Shown: piece by piece, positions 19,301 through 27,592 of the stretch
Position numbering within the stretch: position 1 is the stretch's first letter
Layout of the letters: each line of letters begins with the position of its first letter
Origin: Botryllus schlosseri
Taxonomy: Eukaryota > Chordata > Ascidiacea > Stolidobranchia > Styelidae
NCBI GenBank assembly: GCA_000444245.1
Contig: ATSW01122290.1
Span: 1 to 27,592 of the forward strand
Direction: 5' to 3'
DNA length: 27,592 nt
The notes under the pieces: generated by a model
Database searches by the model: none
What the model was told of the DNA's origin: nothing
Seen by the model: the letters and a program-made list of their open reading frames with translations, nothing else
Translations under genes and position numbers: made by a program

Positions 19301-22300
19301 TTCGCTGTCTCTGCGAAGGAAAATAAAGCGCTCACCAGAGACAGTCAAAGTCGTCATCGTTGCTACTCAGGTCAAATAGATCTACCGTTGTAGACAGCCC
19401 ATCGTCTGCTCAACGTGCCGCAATATCCTAACTCACGAAAGGCTGCGTGGGCATTGGTTCTTATATCAAGAAGCGCATGATGAAAAATTGTGATGTAGAC
19501 AACATTGTCAGAATGAAGCAACAAGGTGTGTCACCAGCAGTCTACGCACAGCTTCAGTGTTGCCATCCAGCAACTGTTGCTGTTGAACATTATTTCTCCA
19601 TTCTTGACAAACTACTTAGTAAAAACAGACATTTTCTACCCGAGACTGTAGGAAAGTAGCTTTCGTTGTACTACCACAAATTTCAACGATTTTTACCATA
19701 ATGCGTGATGTAACTACTGGGATTCTTCATAGGTCCATATTTTGGTGAAATAAAATTTGTCAGTTTTCAAGTCAAAAAAGTTTTTCCAGGCCAAACTACT
19801 TCGTAAGGACAGACAGTTCCAACCAGAAATGAAGATAGGTAGTACAATTTTAACGTTATGTATGAAAACACCTAATTTACATACACGAGGACAAAATTTT
19901 GTCAAAATTCAGTTTATCAAGGTAAAAAAATGTCAAAATTTTGATTTTTCAGGTCAAAATCTTCAGTTTCTCAGGTCAGAAAAAATCGCCCTACTAATGA
20001 CACTACGGTATGGTACAAAATTTATCAATCAGCGATCATCAGTGATTTGATTTACCAATCGTAATCACGTATCAGACGAGGTATCATCTCAGACGTGTTT
20101 CCACTCAAGCAGAAGTAATGTGGTAATTGCGATATATCACTCAATTACAAGTAGAAGTAGTAATTTCCAAGACATGGCAAAACTACTTCGAATCGAATTA
20201 GAAACCAGATCTGGAAACTACTCGAGTACTTGAGTAGTCTAAAACATAACGGTCGGGAGAATTTCTTCATTACAGATCGCCTCTGCATATTAATTATTAC
20301 TCAATACTCGTTCTATTTACGTCCCGGAATTACCGTCAAGTCGCCATCTGCTCACCTATTTGCATATTGATACAGGACGCCGCCGCTAAGCACGAAGTAT
20401 GCGGATTTAAACGTTGATCCCCAAAAAGAATATACTTTGTGCTTCAGAGTACCTTGCATAGACACCTTGGCCACGTTTGCACCTGCGTTGTACGTTACAC
20501 AATTGTAATTACTCGCGTACCAAACGTGAAGGAATAGTGAACAGTGCTCGAAATCATCGCAAAGGTGTTGAGAAATCATGTCATGTTCACACACAGTTTT
20601 TATGAGTGCCCAATCTTCGATTTGCTTTGGCGTTACACTTACTAAAATAGGAACAATACTATAACTTTGCACATTAGGGCTCTTCAAAAATGACTTTTTT
20701 CTCAAATCGCACTGGCTACTTGATAAAATTGTTAGGTTACCTAATTTAAGCCTACACACCAAACTTGGTTCAATTCCAACCAGCAGCCGCATTGCTACAG
20801 GAGAAGAAAGTTTCTATTTATGATATCACAATAAATAAATAAATTGAAAATTTTCTTTTCACCCCATGAACGTGTTAGGTTGTCTATAGAAACGATGTTC
20901 ACTAAATTCGGTTCAATTCCAACCAGTGGAAGCGGAGTTATTGCCGTCGAAAAATTTGGATTTGAATAAAATAGTATTTACGGTGGGCACCACTATAATG
21001 AATAACTAAAAAATTGGTCACCGTAAATACTATTTTATTCATAATCCAAATTTTTCGACGACAATAACTCCGCGGCTACTGGTTGGAATTGAACCAAATT
21101 TGGTGTGTAGGCTTGAATTAGGTAACCTAACAATTTTATCAAGTAGCCAGTACGATTTGAGAAAAAAAAGTCATTTTTGAAGACCCCTATTGTACATAGA
21201 CAAGTCCATTTCATTATCAATATACAGAATTGTGGTCTAACAGTCATTATAACACATCTCAATTTGAAACAAGTTCGCGAATCGACTTTTCCCAGCAGAC
21301 CAGGGGTGCCAAACTCAATTTAGTACGACGCAGGCCAGATTCAAACCTGTTGATCGCCTGTGGGCCGGGATTAGTCAAATGACAATAAAATGTGACTTTC
21401 AAATGCATAGCCCACCTTTGTTTTTCACTGGAATAGGAATCCTTTACTATCAAGCCTATCAGTATATATATATTATACTACGGATCGTAGGGCATTTCTT
21501 ATTAATAATCTCAACTTTTCATATAAATGCGCTGGATTTACTAGTGTTTTTCCATTTGATCAGAATTATTTCGCAGGTCGGATGTTTGACACCCCTCCTC
21601 CCCCTGTTTTAGACAAAGCGATAAATTGTATGCAAACAAAATCAGACACCGAGACGGTAAACCATCACTTACCCGTGACAAAGTCTGGATCTTCCCAATG
21701 CACGAGCTGATAATAGCTGACGTCTCCCGTCAAGCCTTCGGAACGCAAATACTTCACGAGAGAGATTTGATGCTCCCTGGCGTCACGGAACACTGGTGGA
21801 CACTGGAATTTCAAAAGTTACTTGAAACACAATCGGAAGGACCATAATTATGCCTGGGATCATCATTTGAGTTCACACAAGTTTTCAGTATTTTCACGAA
21901 AAATTGATCTGCTACAACCCTCGTAAATAAATCCAACAGTAGGCTACTGAAGAGCGAAGACCCTCTAACTTTAAAAAATAGCAATAGTGATTATGTCATC
22001 AAACACTCCTCACATGTTGATCATTGAATAGTATATTCATAATGAAACGAACCCGAATATTTGCGGCTGACACTCGTCAGGGGTAATCGTCAGCAACTAG
22101 TAGAGAATTGGAAAGAACATTGTATATCAACAATCGTATCTCAAAATACGACGTCACCATCACGAAATTTCGTATAAGAGAGAGTTCAATGTACTATTTT
22201 TAGATGGTACACGAACTCCTTTTGGCTGGTCTATTTTGATAAAAGGCGACTCCAAGCAGGGTTGTAATGACTCGAGTCATGACTCGACCCGAGTCGAGTC

Positions 22301-25300
22301 ATTTTCTCAAAATATGGAAATGACTCGACTTCGTGTATTGACTCGACTTGGACTAGAGTCATATGACTTGAGACTCATACGGCCAAGACCGACATTACAT
22401 TGTAATTTCATAGAATAGTAACCTAACAACCCTATTGGTATTTCGTCTATTGGTACTACTAGTACTTGAAAATGCGAGCAGAAACTGCTAAAAGTCAAGA
22501 AAATTAGTATCTTATAATGTGAACCATTTGATATCACCAAAGAGAGCTATAAAAGTGGTTGTGACAAGACTTTAACTGGAAACTGAGCCGTCAAAACAAT
22601 GACTTGGACTCGGGCTCGAGTCATAATACCATGACTCGGACTCGAACCTCTGCTCGATGACTTGGACTCGGACTTGACTCGGTGGTGAATTGAAAATGAC
22701 TCGACTTGACTCGAGTCAAAACCATAGAGCTGAGATTGACTTGCGACTCGGAGCCTTGTGACTTGGTTACAGCCCTGACTCCAAGGCCCACAGATGAAAG
22801 TCCAACGATGTAAGGCCCCTTCCAACGACGCGAAATCTGTCGTCTCGATAATTTCTCGCGCACGCGAGATTATACAACGGATGCTTGCCAATGGCAGAAT
22901 TTATGGTATTAGATTGTTGTGCATCAAGTTTGACCAATAGCTATATTTCTACAGAGACCAAAACATCAGTCCTATTTCTGATTGAAGAGCTTCTTGGAGG
23001 TACAGAACTTCAATATACTATTGAATAGTATATTCATATTGAAATGAACCCGAATATTTTCGGCTGACACTCCTCAGGGGTAATCTACTAGTTGCTGACA
23101 ATTACCCCTGACGAGTGTCAGCCGAAAATATTCGGGTTCATTTCAATATAAATATACCATTTCTGATTGTACGCAAGCGTTGATCCCAAAAAAGTACCGT
23201 AGTTCGTACAACTCACCACTTTAATCACGCCGTGGCGTCTGGTGTGCGTGGCGACTGCGTCAGACAGCGTCGACACGATAAGGTCAGTCAAATCTTTATC
23301 ACACGAGTCCACCATGATTTTGGCGCGGCATTTGGCGCGAGGCTGCTTCTTCTGTTTCGTTTGCTTCTTACTCGTGTAGAACACAAACTCAATAGTCTGT
23401 GTAAGAAAAGAGACTAGCCGGTCTTGATTGAAGAATATCCAAAACTTATTCCTTCACCTGGTCTTCCGACCCAACCGAAACGTAATCCATGTCTTCATAG
23501 GAGACGACATATTCAGACTGGTACGGGCAGCTACCGTCTCCGCTACGCAAGAAGTAGATGAAGGTATCGGTAAAAAGCAGATACAAGGCGGTCCAATTAC
23601 CGTCCGAGTGACCAGTGCTCACGTGGAACACCTGAAACGGCACAAAAAATTGATTCATACAGTATTCGAAGTCGTCAGTATTGTTACTCGAGTAGTAGTA
23701 GAATTAAAGCGACAAATCTCTACTCAATTACAGGCAGAAGTGTCAGTAACACAGTACTTCTACTTTTTCCGAGTACACAAGTAGCTTTCGCGTACTTGCA
23801 CTACTTGAGTGGTTTTAGACTGTTTTCGCATTCAATTGAACAGTCTTCAGGCAAAACTGCTTACTTTTGACAATTTGGATGTTAAAAAGCGCACGACACA
23901 GTTTTGGGATAAGTTTACATCTCGTTTCGGTATCAGGTCAAAATGATGGAATCGGTCTAGATCAGGGGTGGGCAAACTACGGCCCGCGGGCCGCATGCGG
24001 CCCGCAACACCGTTCTGTGCGGCCCGCGAAAGTCTGGAGAAACTTTTCAAAAATATTGATAAAATGTGAACTAAAAATCGTATTAATGCAAGGACTTGAT
24101 CAACTTTTTCTTAGTATATTCCACAATGGTTCTCAAACTGGTGGGCGCGCCTCCTATGGGGGCGTGAAAGCATCTGAAGGGGGGCGCAAAGCTGAGCTCG
24201 ACTGAAAAATTTTTCGCGCTTCGCGTGATATACATCCAATTCATACTTATTGCTCTATATTTAGTATGAACTACATATTCAAAAATCTCTCATCCACAGT
24301 CGTAACCTTCCATGCCATCAAACTACCCGTTAGATTTGCTAGCATCCTGGTTGCGTTTTGTGATATGACGATAAGGGGGGCGCGAAATCTTTCACCATCA
24401 TGACGGGGGGTTGTCTGGAAAAGTTTGAGAACCACCGATCTAAGGTATTTCCATAATATCACAGCGGGATAGCTGCAACGAGATTGACATGATTTGAATC
24501 ACGAGTGGGATTTCAGATTGGCCACTTCATTTTTAATTATTTCGGTGATGTGCTTAGAAAACGATTCGGGCATGTCTTAGGTAACTTCGCTGTCTTCATG
24601 CGTAGAATTGGGTATTTATATTTTATCTACACGTAGTAGAAGCGTGTTTGAAGCTAACATGGTTATGATGCTGTCAGCATTGTGTCCCGGAAATGAACCA
24701 AAAGTGGAATTAGTAAATCTATGAACAGATCGATACTCACAGATTCAAATTTCAATCCTGTTTTAAGAATCGGGCCAACCGACTTTCATCTCATAGTTTT
24801 GACAAATTGGTTAATGGTTATTGAAGTCGGCCAGCCTATGAAATTTCGCCACTGTTTGTTTCTGTTCTGACACATGTATACGATGCCATCAAAGCAATGT
24901 TTGGCTTGTTTTAAATAAGAACATAGGCTATATTATCTCCATGTCCTCACTATATAATCAAATATCAATATTGCGTTATGGTTTATAATCCCAATTTTAT
25001 ATAGTGCGGCCCGCGAATGGATTCAGATGTTGAATGCGGCCCGCGAGCTCAAAAGTTTGCCCACCCCTGGTCTAGATCAAAACTCAAAGGCTTGTCATGG
25101 ATATTTTATGTACCCCACGTAACTAAGTCTTATCAATTATTCGTTTTGGGTTAGATCAAAGTTGCGGTGTGGCTGATAATAAGTTATACCTGGTGTTACG
25201 CTTGGTACACAGCAAGTGCGATTGACACCGAAAACGTAATTCAACGGCATAGCAAACAATCGCTAATTCCATTCCACGCGGCTGAAATAGTCCACTGCTG

Positions 25301-27592
25301 CACCAGACCACTAGACTATTGACCCAATACAGAAGCCACACAATTTCGGTAGCCAAAACACAAGCTCAAAATTTCAACACTGCCTCTGACGAGTCTGGTT
25401 TTCAACACTTAAATAAAATTATTTTTTTTAACAGTGAAATGATACTGTAATCTGTGACGAAATTCATGCTAAGGAAATCCTGGATATGTTTGTCATGCTT
25501 AACGATCAGAATTGAGGTGGCGTTCTGTGCAATACTGTTCGCTATGTGTTGTGAATACCACTTCAAATAACGATGGAATTGAAATAAAATTGAAGTATCA
25601 TAGCCAAAATGCATTTTAGCGATTTTTCAGTAGTTTAACTTCCTGTGACTTATATTAATTAGTGACGAGGCATGGGCATGAATTTGGCGTCTATACACTG
25701 AGGCATTTGAATGTAGTATGTCTCAAGCCATATCGTGACCAACTTCAAGATAATGTATCACATTTCATTGGTCCTACCAAGCAGACTGACACTGGTAGTC
25801 AAGTTTTTGAAGAGGTCGCTATATTTGGAAAGGAGTCTACTTTGCAAAAAAAGAATTGAATCTACAGCCTGGAACTCTAGCAGTTTCATAGCTGCAGTAA
25901 GCCATTCTGGACAACGGACCAGTGTGATCAAACAGCAAAGGTTTCTAACACACCGGCCTGACACATTGAAGATTTCCAATTACCGACAAATCATGCACAC
26001 ACACACAGTCGATCAGGTGATTTTCCTGAAATTATTTCCGCTTTTGTACGATGGAAACTACTCAAACCATGTCATGCGCACATGACGATCAATCACTTTG
26101 GTTTCTTGAAAACCACCATCACGCTATTCATTGGTACAAATCAATTCTTGCTTTTGAATTAACAATTTATCAACAGCAGTCGGGATTGGGTAATCTCTCA
26201 ATATACTTTGAGTTGCAATTACTTATACAACAGTTTTCAGAATGTAATTAGGCTAATTCAAGCCCAAACAGTATTTTGAGTCAAGGTAGACACTATCACC
26301 CTCATTTCCACTTGATTACTTGATTAGGCGATACAAGATGTGCTTGTGACTTGGATCCAAACTACTGCCAGTAAGCCTTACATTAAAACGTTGGCGCCAA
26401 TAGTAGCCGCGCTAAACCAGCTAACCAAGTCATACAAGATGAGAGAACATAGCTGAGAACGCAATACAATCAGGGCAGGGCCAAATCTAATATCCAAATA
26501 ACTCGGTTCTGAATCGAGTGCAAGGTTTCAAGTCACGTTGAGTATTGCTATCATTACGTCACAACAAACTAGGTGATGCGCAAGTTCAATTATGTATTTT
26601 CCACGAGACTACAAAATAAAATAATGCCAATTATACATCAAAGAAACGATAACACGGTATTTTTCGAATTTATATACTCATTTCACTGCACTCTGTAACA
26701 TTGCTGCAAGTTGATAACAACTTCACAGAACTGTCGTTTACGGTCACATACGTAGCATTGTGCTATGTTGTAGATGTAGTGATACGACAAATTGATGTTT
26801 CAAGGCTCCCATGGTGGTAAGGTGGTATCAGAATTAAAATTCTCGTTGATGATATAATTCTCAGTAGAAAGGACGGTGAAATTTTGGTGGTATTTAAATA
26901 AAAGTCTGTCATTACTCAGCTTGAATCATGACAATTAATACTCGACTTGAATATCATGTCATACAACATACATCAGTCTAATTTTGATCATTTTATTTCC
27001 TGTTATTGTAAAACTTTCAACATCTTTTCCATACAAAGCCCTGTCTACTTATATATGGACAAAATTTTCTGAATATCTCATATAACTTTATGCTACGACC
27101 TTATTGTGTATGAACAATCAAGTACTTTATATATAAATTTGACATGATTATCACCAGTATCAGTCAATAGCTATCAATGATTGTTTTATAATGCAAATTT
27201 ACATGTCTGCTTTCTCTCATCGGTTGACGAAATAAATCTCTCTCTCTCTCTATTAGGATCATTGTGCACACTACACAGTCCTAATCACAAGCACGAAAAT
27301 TAACGCAAAATAAACCCATACCTTGATAATAACTTCGTTTTCATCCGTCAGCACCTCCAACATCAGATACAGTTTCAGCGAGTTGTCAATCTTGGCCACG
27401 GTTTTCAAGTCCGATTTCGGCCTGAGACGAACCGCCTCTTTTACGTCGCGATTCGAGATCGACGAAGAAGTGGGCGTAGCTTCGGTTGAACTTTGAACTT
27501 GCGTGGACACCGACACAGCTTCTTTCACCGGCAAATCGGATTTTTCCGGAAACGACGCAATGGCGGAAATTTCGTTTGAAGCCGAATCGACC
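16374..27592 (-). CDS. PLEKHM2: PLEKHM2 (SKIP), C-terminal 519 residues; 5' end beyond the window
   Basis: In vertebrates PLEKHM2 is an ARL8 effector on lysosomes that recruits kinesin-1. Exons in transcript order: 27592-27322, 23631-23458, 23396-23217, 21802-21673, 20482-20356, 19310-19100, 16841-16374 (TGA at 16376-16374). Junctions are GT..AG and phases agree. Residues are numbered from the first codon in the window. STGHSDGNW (95-103) and SYEDMDYVSVG (134-144) match human STGHMEGN and SYNELDYVSVG; YYQLVHWEDP (239-248) matches FYGLVHWEDP. A PH domain (about 261-360) runs from GTLKHKVYSFWG through FVLSGGVLYQY and GGRCVGCRR to EWLQCLC. ADETLLLCHED and the near-terminal RTDSLLQGR match the human C-terminus. 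The first exon is a low-complexity Ser/Thr/Val stretch before the conserved NSLKLYLMLEVLTDENE. Residues 158-174 form a Lys/Arg/Gln-rich loop not seen in human. The N-terminal RUN domain would lie upstream, outside the window. The 5' boundary of the last exon (acceptor at 16842-16843) is the least certain. Confidence 0.93.
17093..17883. mobile_element. hAT element, CAGGGGTGGGCAAAC family, copy 1 (791 bp)
   Basis: The left end CAGGGGTGGGCAAACTACGG is matched by the inverted right end CAGGGGTGGGCGAACTTTTG, with 'CGGCCCGCG'-type motifs just inside both ends. An exact 8-bp duplication GTTTAGTA (17085-17092, 17884-17891) flanks it. The interior shares diverged blocks with copy 2 at 23963-25069, for example 'GTGGTTATGATGCTGTCA' near 17568. 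It lies in the last PLEKHM2 intron. No transposase recognised. Confidence 0.9.
17963..18993. mobile_element. GACTCGAG-rich element, copy A, interrupted by a pogo/Tigger-like insertion
   Basis: The ends CAGGGCTGTAACCAAGTCAC and, inverted, CAGGGTTGTAATGACTCGAC enclose arrays of GACTCGAGTC-type motifs on both sides. It is in the opposite orientation to copy B (22257-22777), and the two interiors align once the nested 18303-18794 insert is left out. Unlike copy B, the flanking 8-mers (CCCCAAAG and CATGTTAG) do not match, so the duplication has been lost or one end has been rearranged. Confidence 0.8.
18303..18794. mobile_element. pogo/Tigger-like (Tc1/mariner superfamily) MITE
   Basis: The left end CAGTCATCTCCCGGTTAAGT and the inverted right end CAGTTAACTACCGGCTAAGT, each followed by ACGCA, give a TIR of about 25 bp with mismatches. 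TA flanks both sides (18301-18302, 18795-18796), as expected for this superfamily. The related copy B has the uninterrupted sequence with a single TA at this point. No transposase frame. Confidence 0.85.
19447..19836 (+). pseudogene. hAT transposase C-terminal relics, two fragments, in a PLEKHM2 intron
   Basis: At 19447-19659 a frame ends with PATVAVEHYFSILDKLLS, then KNRHFLPETVGK and a stop. This matches the hAT C-terminal pattern 'VERSFS-x-L-x-KLL-x-x-x-R-x-F-x-PE'. About 120 bp on (19757-19836), another frame carries FFQAKLLRKDRQFQPEMK, which looks like a second, more decayed version of the same block. Neither is spliced or framed like PLEKHM2, and both run antisense to it. No terminal repeats were found. 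The family call rests on motif memory. Confidence 0.5.
20137..20242. repeat. TACTCAAGTAG-type dispersed repeat, copy 1
   Basis: TCACTCAATTACAAGTAGAA is followed about 80 bp later by CGAGTACTTGAGTAGTCTAAAA. The same two landmarks, in order, occur at 23721-23820. Diverged; family unknown. Confidence 0.45.
20676..21195. repeat. Complex inverted repeat (foldback) in a PLEKHM2 intron
   Basis: An inner stem pairs 20905-20985 with 21019-21103 (ACTCCGC, TTTTTCGACG, ATTTACGGTG motifs) around a loop of about 33 bp. An outer stem pairs 20676-20790 with about 21075-21195 (TTGTTAGGTTACCTAA, TCAAAAATGAC, CACACCAAA). The outer left arm is separated from the inner left arm by about 115 bp of unrelated A/T-rich sequence, while the right side is continuous. 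The motif TTGGTTCAATTCCAACCAG therefore occurs three times. No coding capacity. Confidence 0.8.
21301..21597. mobile_element. Short hAT-like MITE, CAGGGGTGCCAAACTC
   Basis: The left end CAGGGGTGCCAAACTCAATT and the inverted right end, about GAGGGGTGTCAAACATCCGA, agree over the first 14 bases apart from two or three changes. 'GCAGGCC / GCAGGTCG' motifs lie inside. No matching 8-bp flanks were found, so the right boundary is approximate. It lies between PLEKHM2 exons. Confidence 0.65.
22028..22126. mobile_element. Hairpin MITE, copy 2, right arm missing
   Basis: Matches copy 1 (6097-6269) from ATAGTATATTCAT through TGACACTCGTCAGGGGTAAT, GTCAGCAACTAGTAG and GAAAGAACATTGTATA, then similarity ends abruptly. 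The inverted right arm is absent. Confidence 0.8.
22257..22777. mobile_element. GACTCGAG-rich element, copy B (intact, 521 bp)
   Basis: The ends CAGGGTTGTAATGACTCGAG and, inverted, CAGGGCTGTAACCAAGTCAC are flanked by an exact 8-bp duplication ACTCCAAG (22249-22256, 22778-22785). Both halves are packed with GACTCGAGTC-like motifs in alternating orientation around an AT-rich middle. It is the reference copy for A (17963-18993) and C (15111-15347). The 8-bp site points to the hAT superfamily. No coding capacity. Confidence 0.9.
23025..23160. mobile_element. Hairpin MITE, copy 3, near-perfect palindrome
   Basis: The two arms of copy 1 lie on either side of a very short middle. The middle reads CTACTAGTTGCTGAC, the reverse complement of GTCAGCAACTAGTAG found next to the left arm of copies 1 and 2. 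It lies in the PLEKHM2 intron between 21803 and 23216. Confidence 0.85.
23721..23820. repeat. TACTCAAGTAG-type dispersed repeat, copy 2
   Basis: TACTCAATTACAGGCAGAAG, then ACTACTTGAGTGGTTTTAGA, in the order seen at 20137-20242. It lies in the long PLEKHM2 intron just upstream of the exon at 23458-23631. Confidence 0.45.
23963..25069. mobile_element. hAT element, CAGGGGTGGGCAAAC family, copy 2 (1107 bp with insert)
   Basis: The ends CAGGGGTGGGCAAACTACGG and, inverted, CAGGGGTGGGCAAACTTTTG are flanked by an exact 8-bp duplication GTCTAGAT (23955-23962, 25070-25077) that fits the hAT preference nTnnnnAn. 'GAATGCGGCCCGCGAGCTCA' near the right end is shared exactly with copy 1. A further hAT-like unit sits at 24124-24437. 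Confidence 0.9.
24124..24437. mobile_element. hAT-like MITE nested in copy 2
   Basis: The left end CAATGGTTCTCAAACTGGTG and the inverted right end CGGTGGTTCTCAAACTTTTC carry the 'GGTTCTCAAACT' hAT signature, followed by GGGGGCG blocks on both sides. The corresponding place in copy 1 lacks this sequence. The 8-bp flanks do not match clearly, although 'TATTCCA / TATTTCCA' near both edges may be what remains. Confidence 0.7.
25078..27321. other. Remainder of the long PLEKHM2 intron
   Basis: AT-rich, with a short (CA)n near 25996 and the TC microsatellite at 27237-27251. Open frames up to about 116 codons (25735-26085, plus strand) have no recognisable motif and overlap other frames. No terminal-repeat pair was found. 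Nothing else is supported. Confidence 0.5.
27237..27251. repeat. TC microsatellite
   Basis: TCTCTCTCTCTCTCT, seven and a half perfect units, in the intron 70 bp past the first visible PLEKHM2 exon. Confidence 0.9.

Noticed and set aside
20768-21100. GGTTCAATTCC, resembling a tRNA B box, present three times
   Set aside because: No A box at the right distance, no cloverleaf or acceptor stem, and the copies are explained by the inverted repeat.
21626-21847. 73-codon plus-strand open frame
   Set aside because: Shadow of the PLEKHM2 exon at 21673-21802.
22307-22891. Long minus-strand frames rich in Ser, Arg and Val
   Set aside because: They are translations of the GACTCGAG-rich repeat, not a gene.
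25662-26251. Three consecutive plus-strand open frames in the long PLEKHM2 intron
   Set aside because: Considered as a possible transposon-derived coding relic, but no conserved motif or terminal repeats could be identified.

Overview
This is animal nuclear DNA. It holds one complete and one partial protein-coding gene, both split by GT..AG introns, in about 27.6 kb crowded with DNA transposons. The organism is probably an invertebrate, and a tunicate is my weak guess from gene content and style, but nothing in the window proves the species. I saw no bacterial operon, rRNA, tRNA, CRISPR or LTR/retroviral element.

Layout. 1-1868: a short tandem repeat, the C-terminal relic of a hAT transposase (minus strand) and a small inverted repeat. 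1869-about 9400 (plus strand): a complete eIF4A translation initiation helicase gene with eleven coding exons, a predicted 487-residue product and a probable intron in its 3' UTR. Its introns hold a 985-bp hAT element, a small hairpin MITE and a 587-bp foldback element. 9400-16100: the space between two convergent genes. It is dominated by a 4.7-kb nest in which one hAT element was split by a second hAT element and a piggyBac element; further on are a decayed GACTCGAG-rich element with a MITE inside it and a tandem-dimer MITE. 16106-27592 (minus strand): the 3' part of PLEKHM2 (SKIP), whose protein ties ARL8-positive lysosomes to kinesin-1. Seven exons give the last 519 residues; the 5' part, including any RUN domain, lies beyond the right edge. 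Its introns hold at least ten repeat insertions.

The two genes do different jobs and share no evident regulation. The most unusual gene feature is an N-terminal extension of about 80 residues on eIF4A, rich in Gly, Arg, Tyr and Asp and resembling the DRYG region of eIF4B, a partner of eIF4A. The most informative genome feature is the number of hAT-type insertions with intact or nearly intact 8-bp target duplications. Several are nested, so their relative ages can be ordered. All exon boundaries were worked out by hand from frame continuity, splice sites and remembered family sequences; no alignment or transcript was available.
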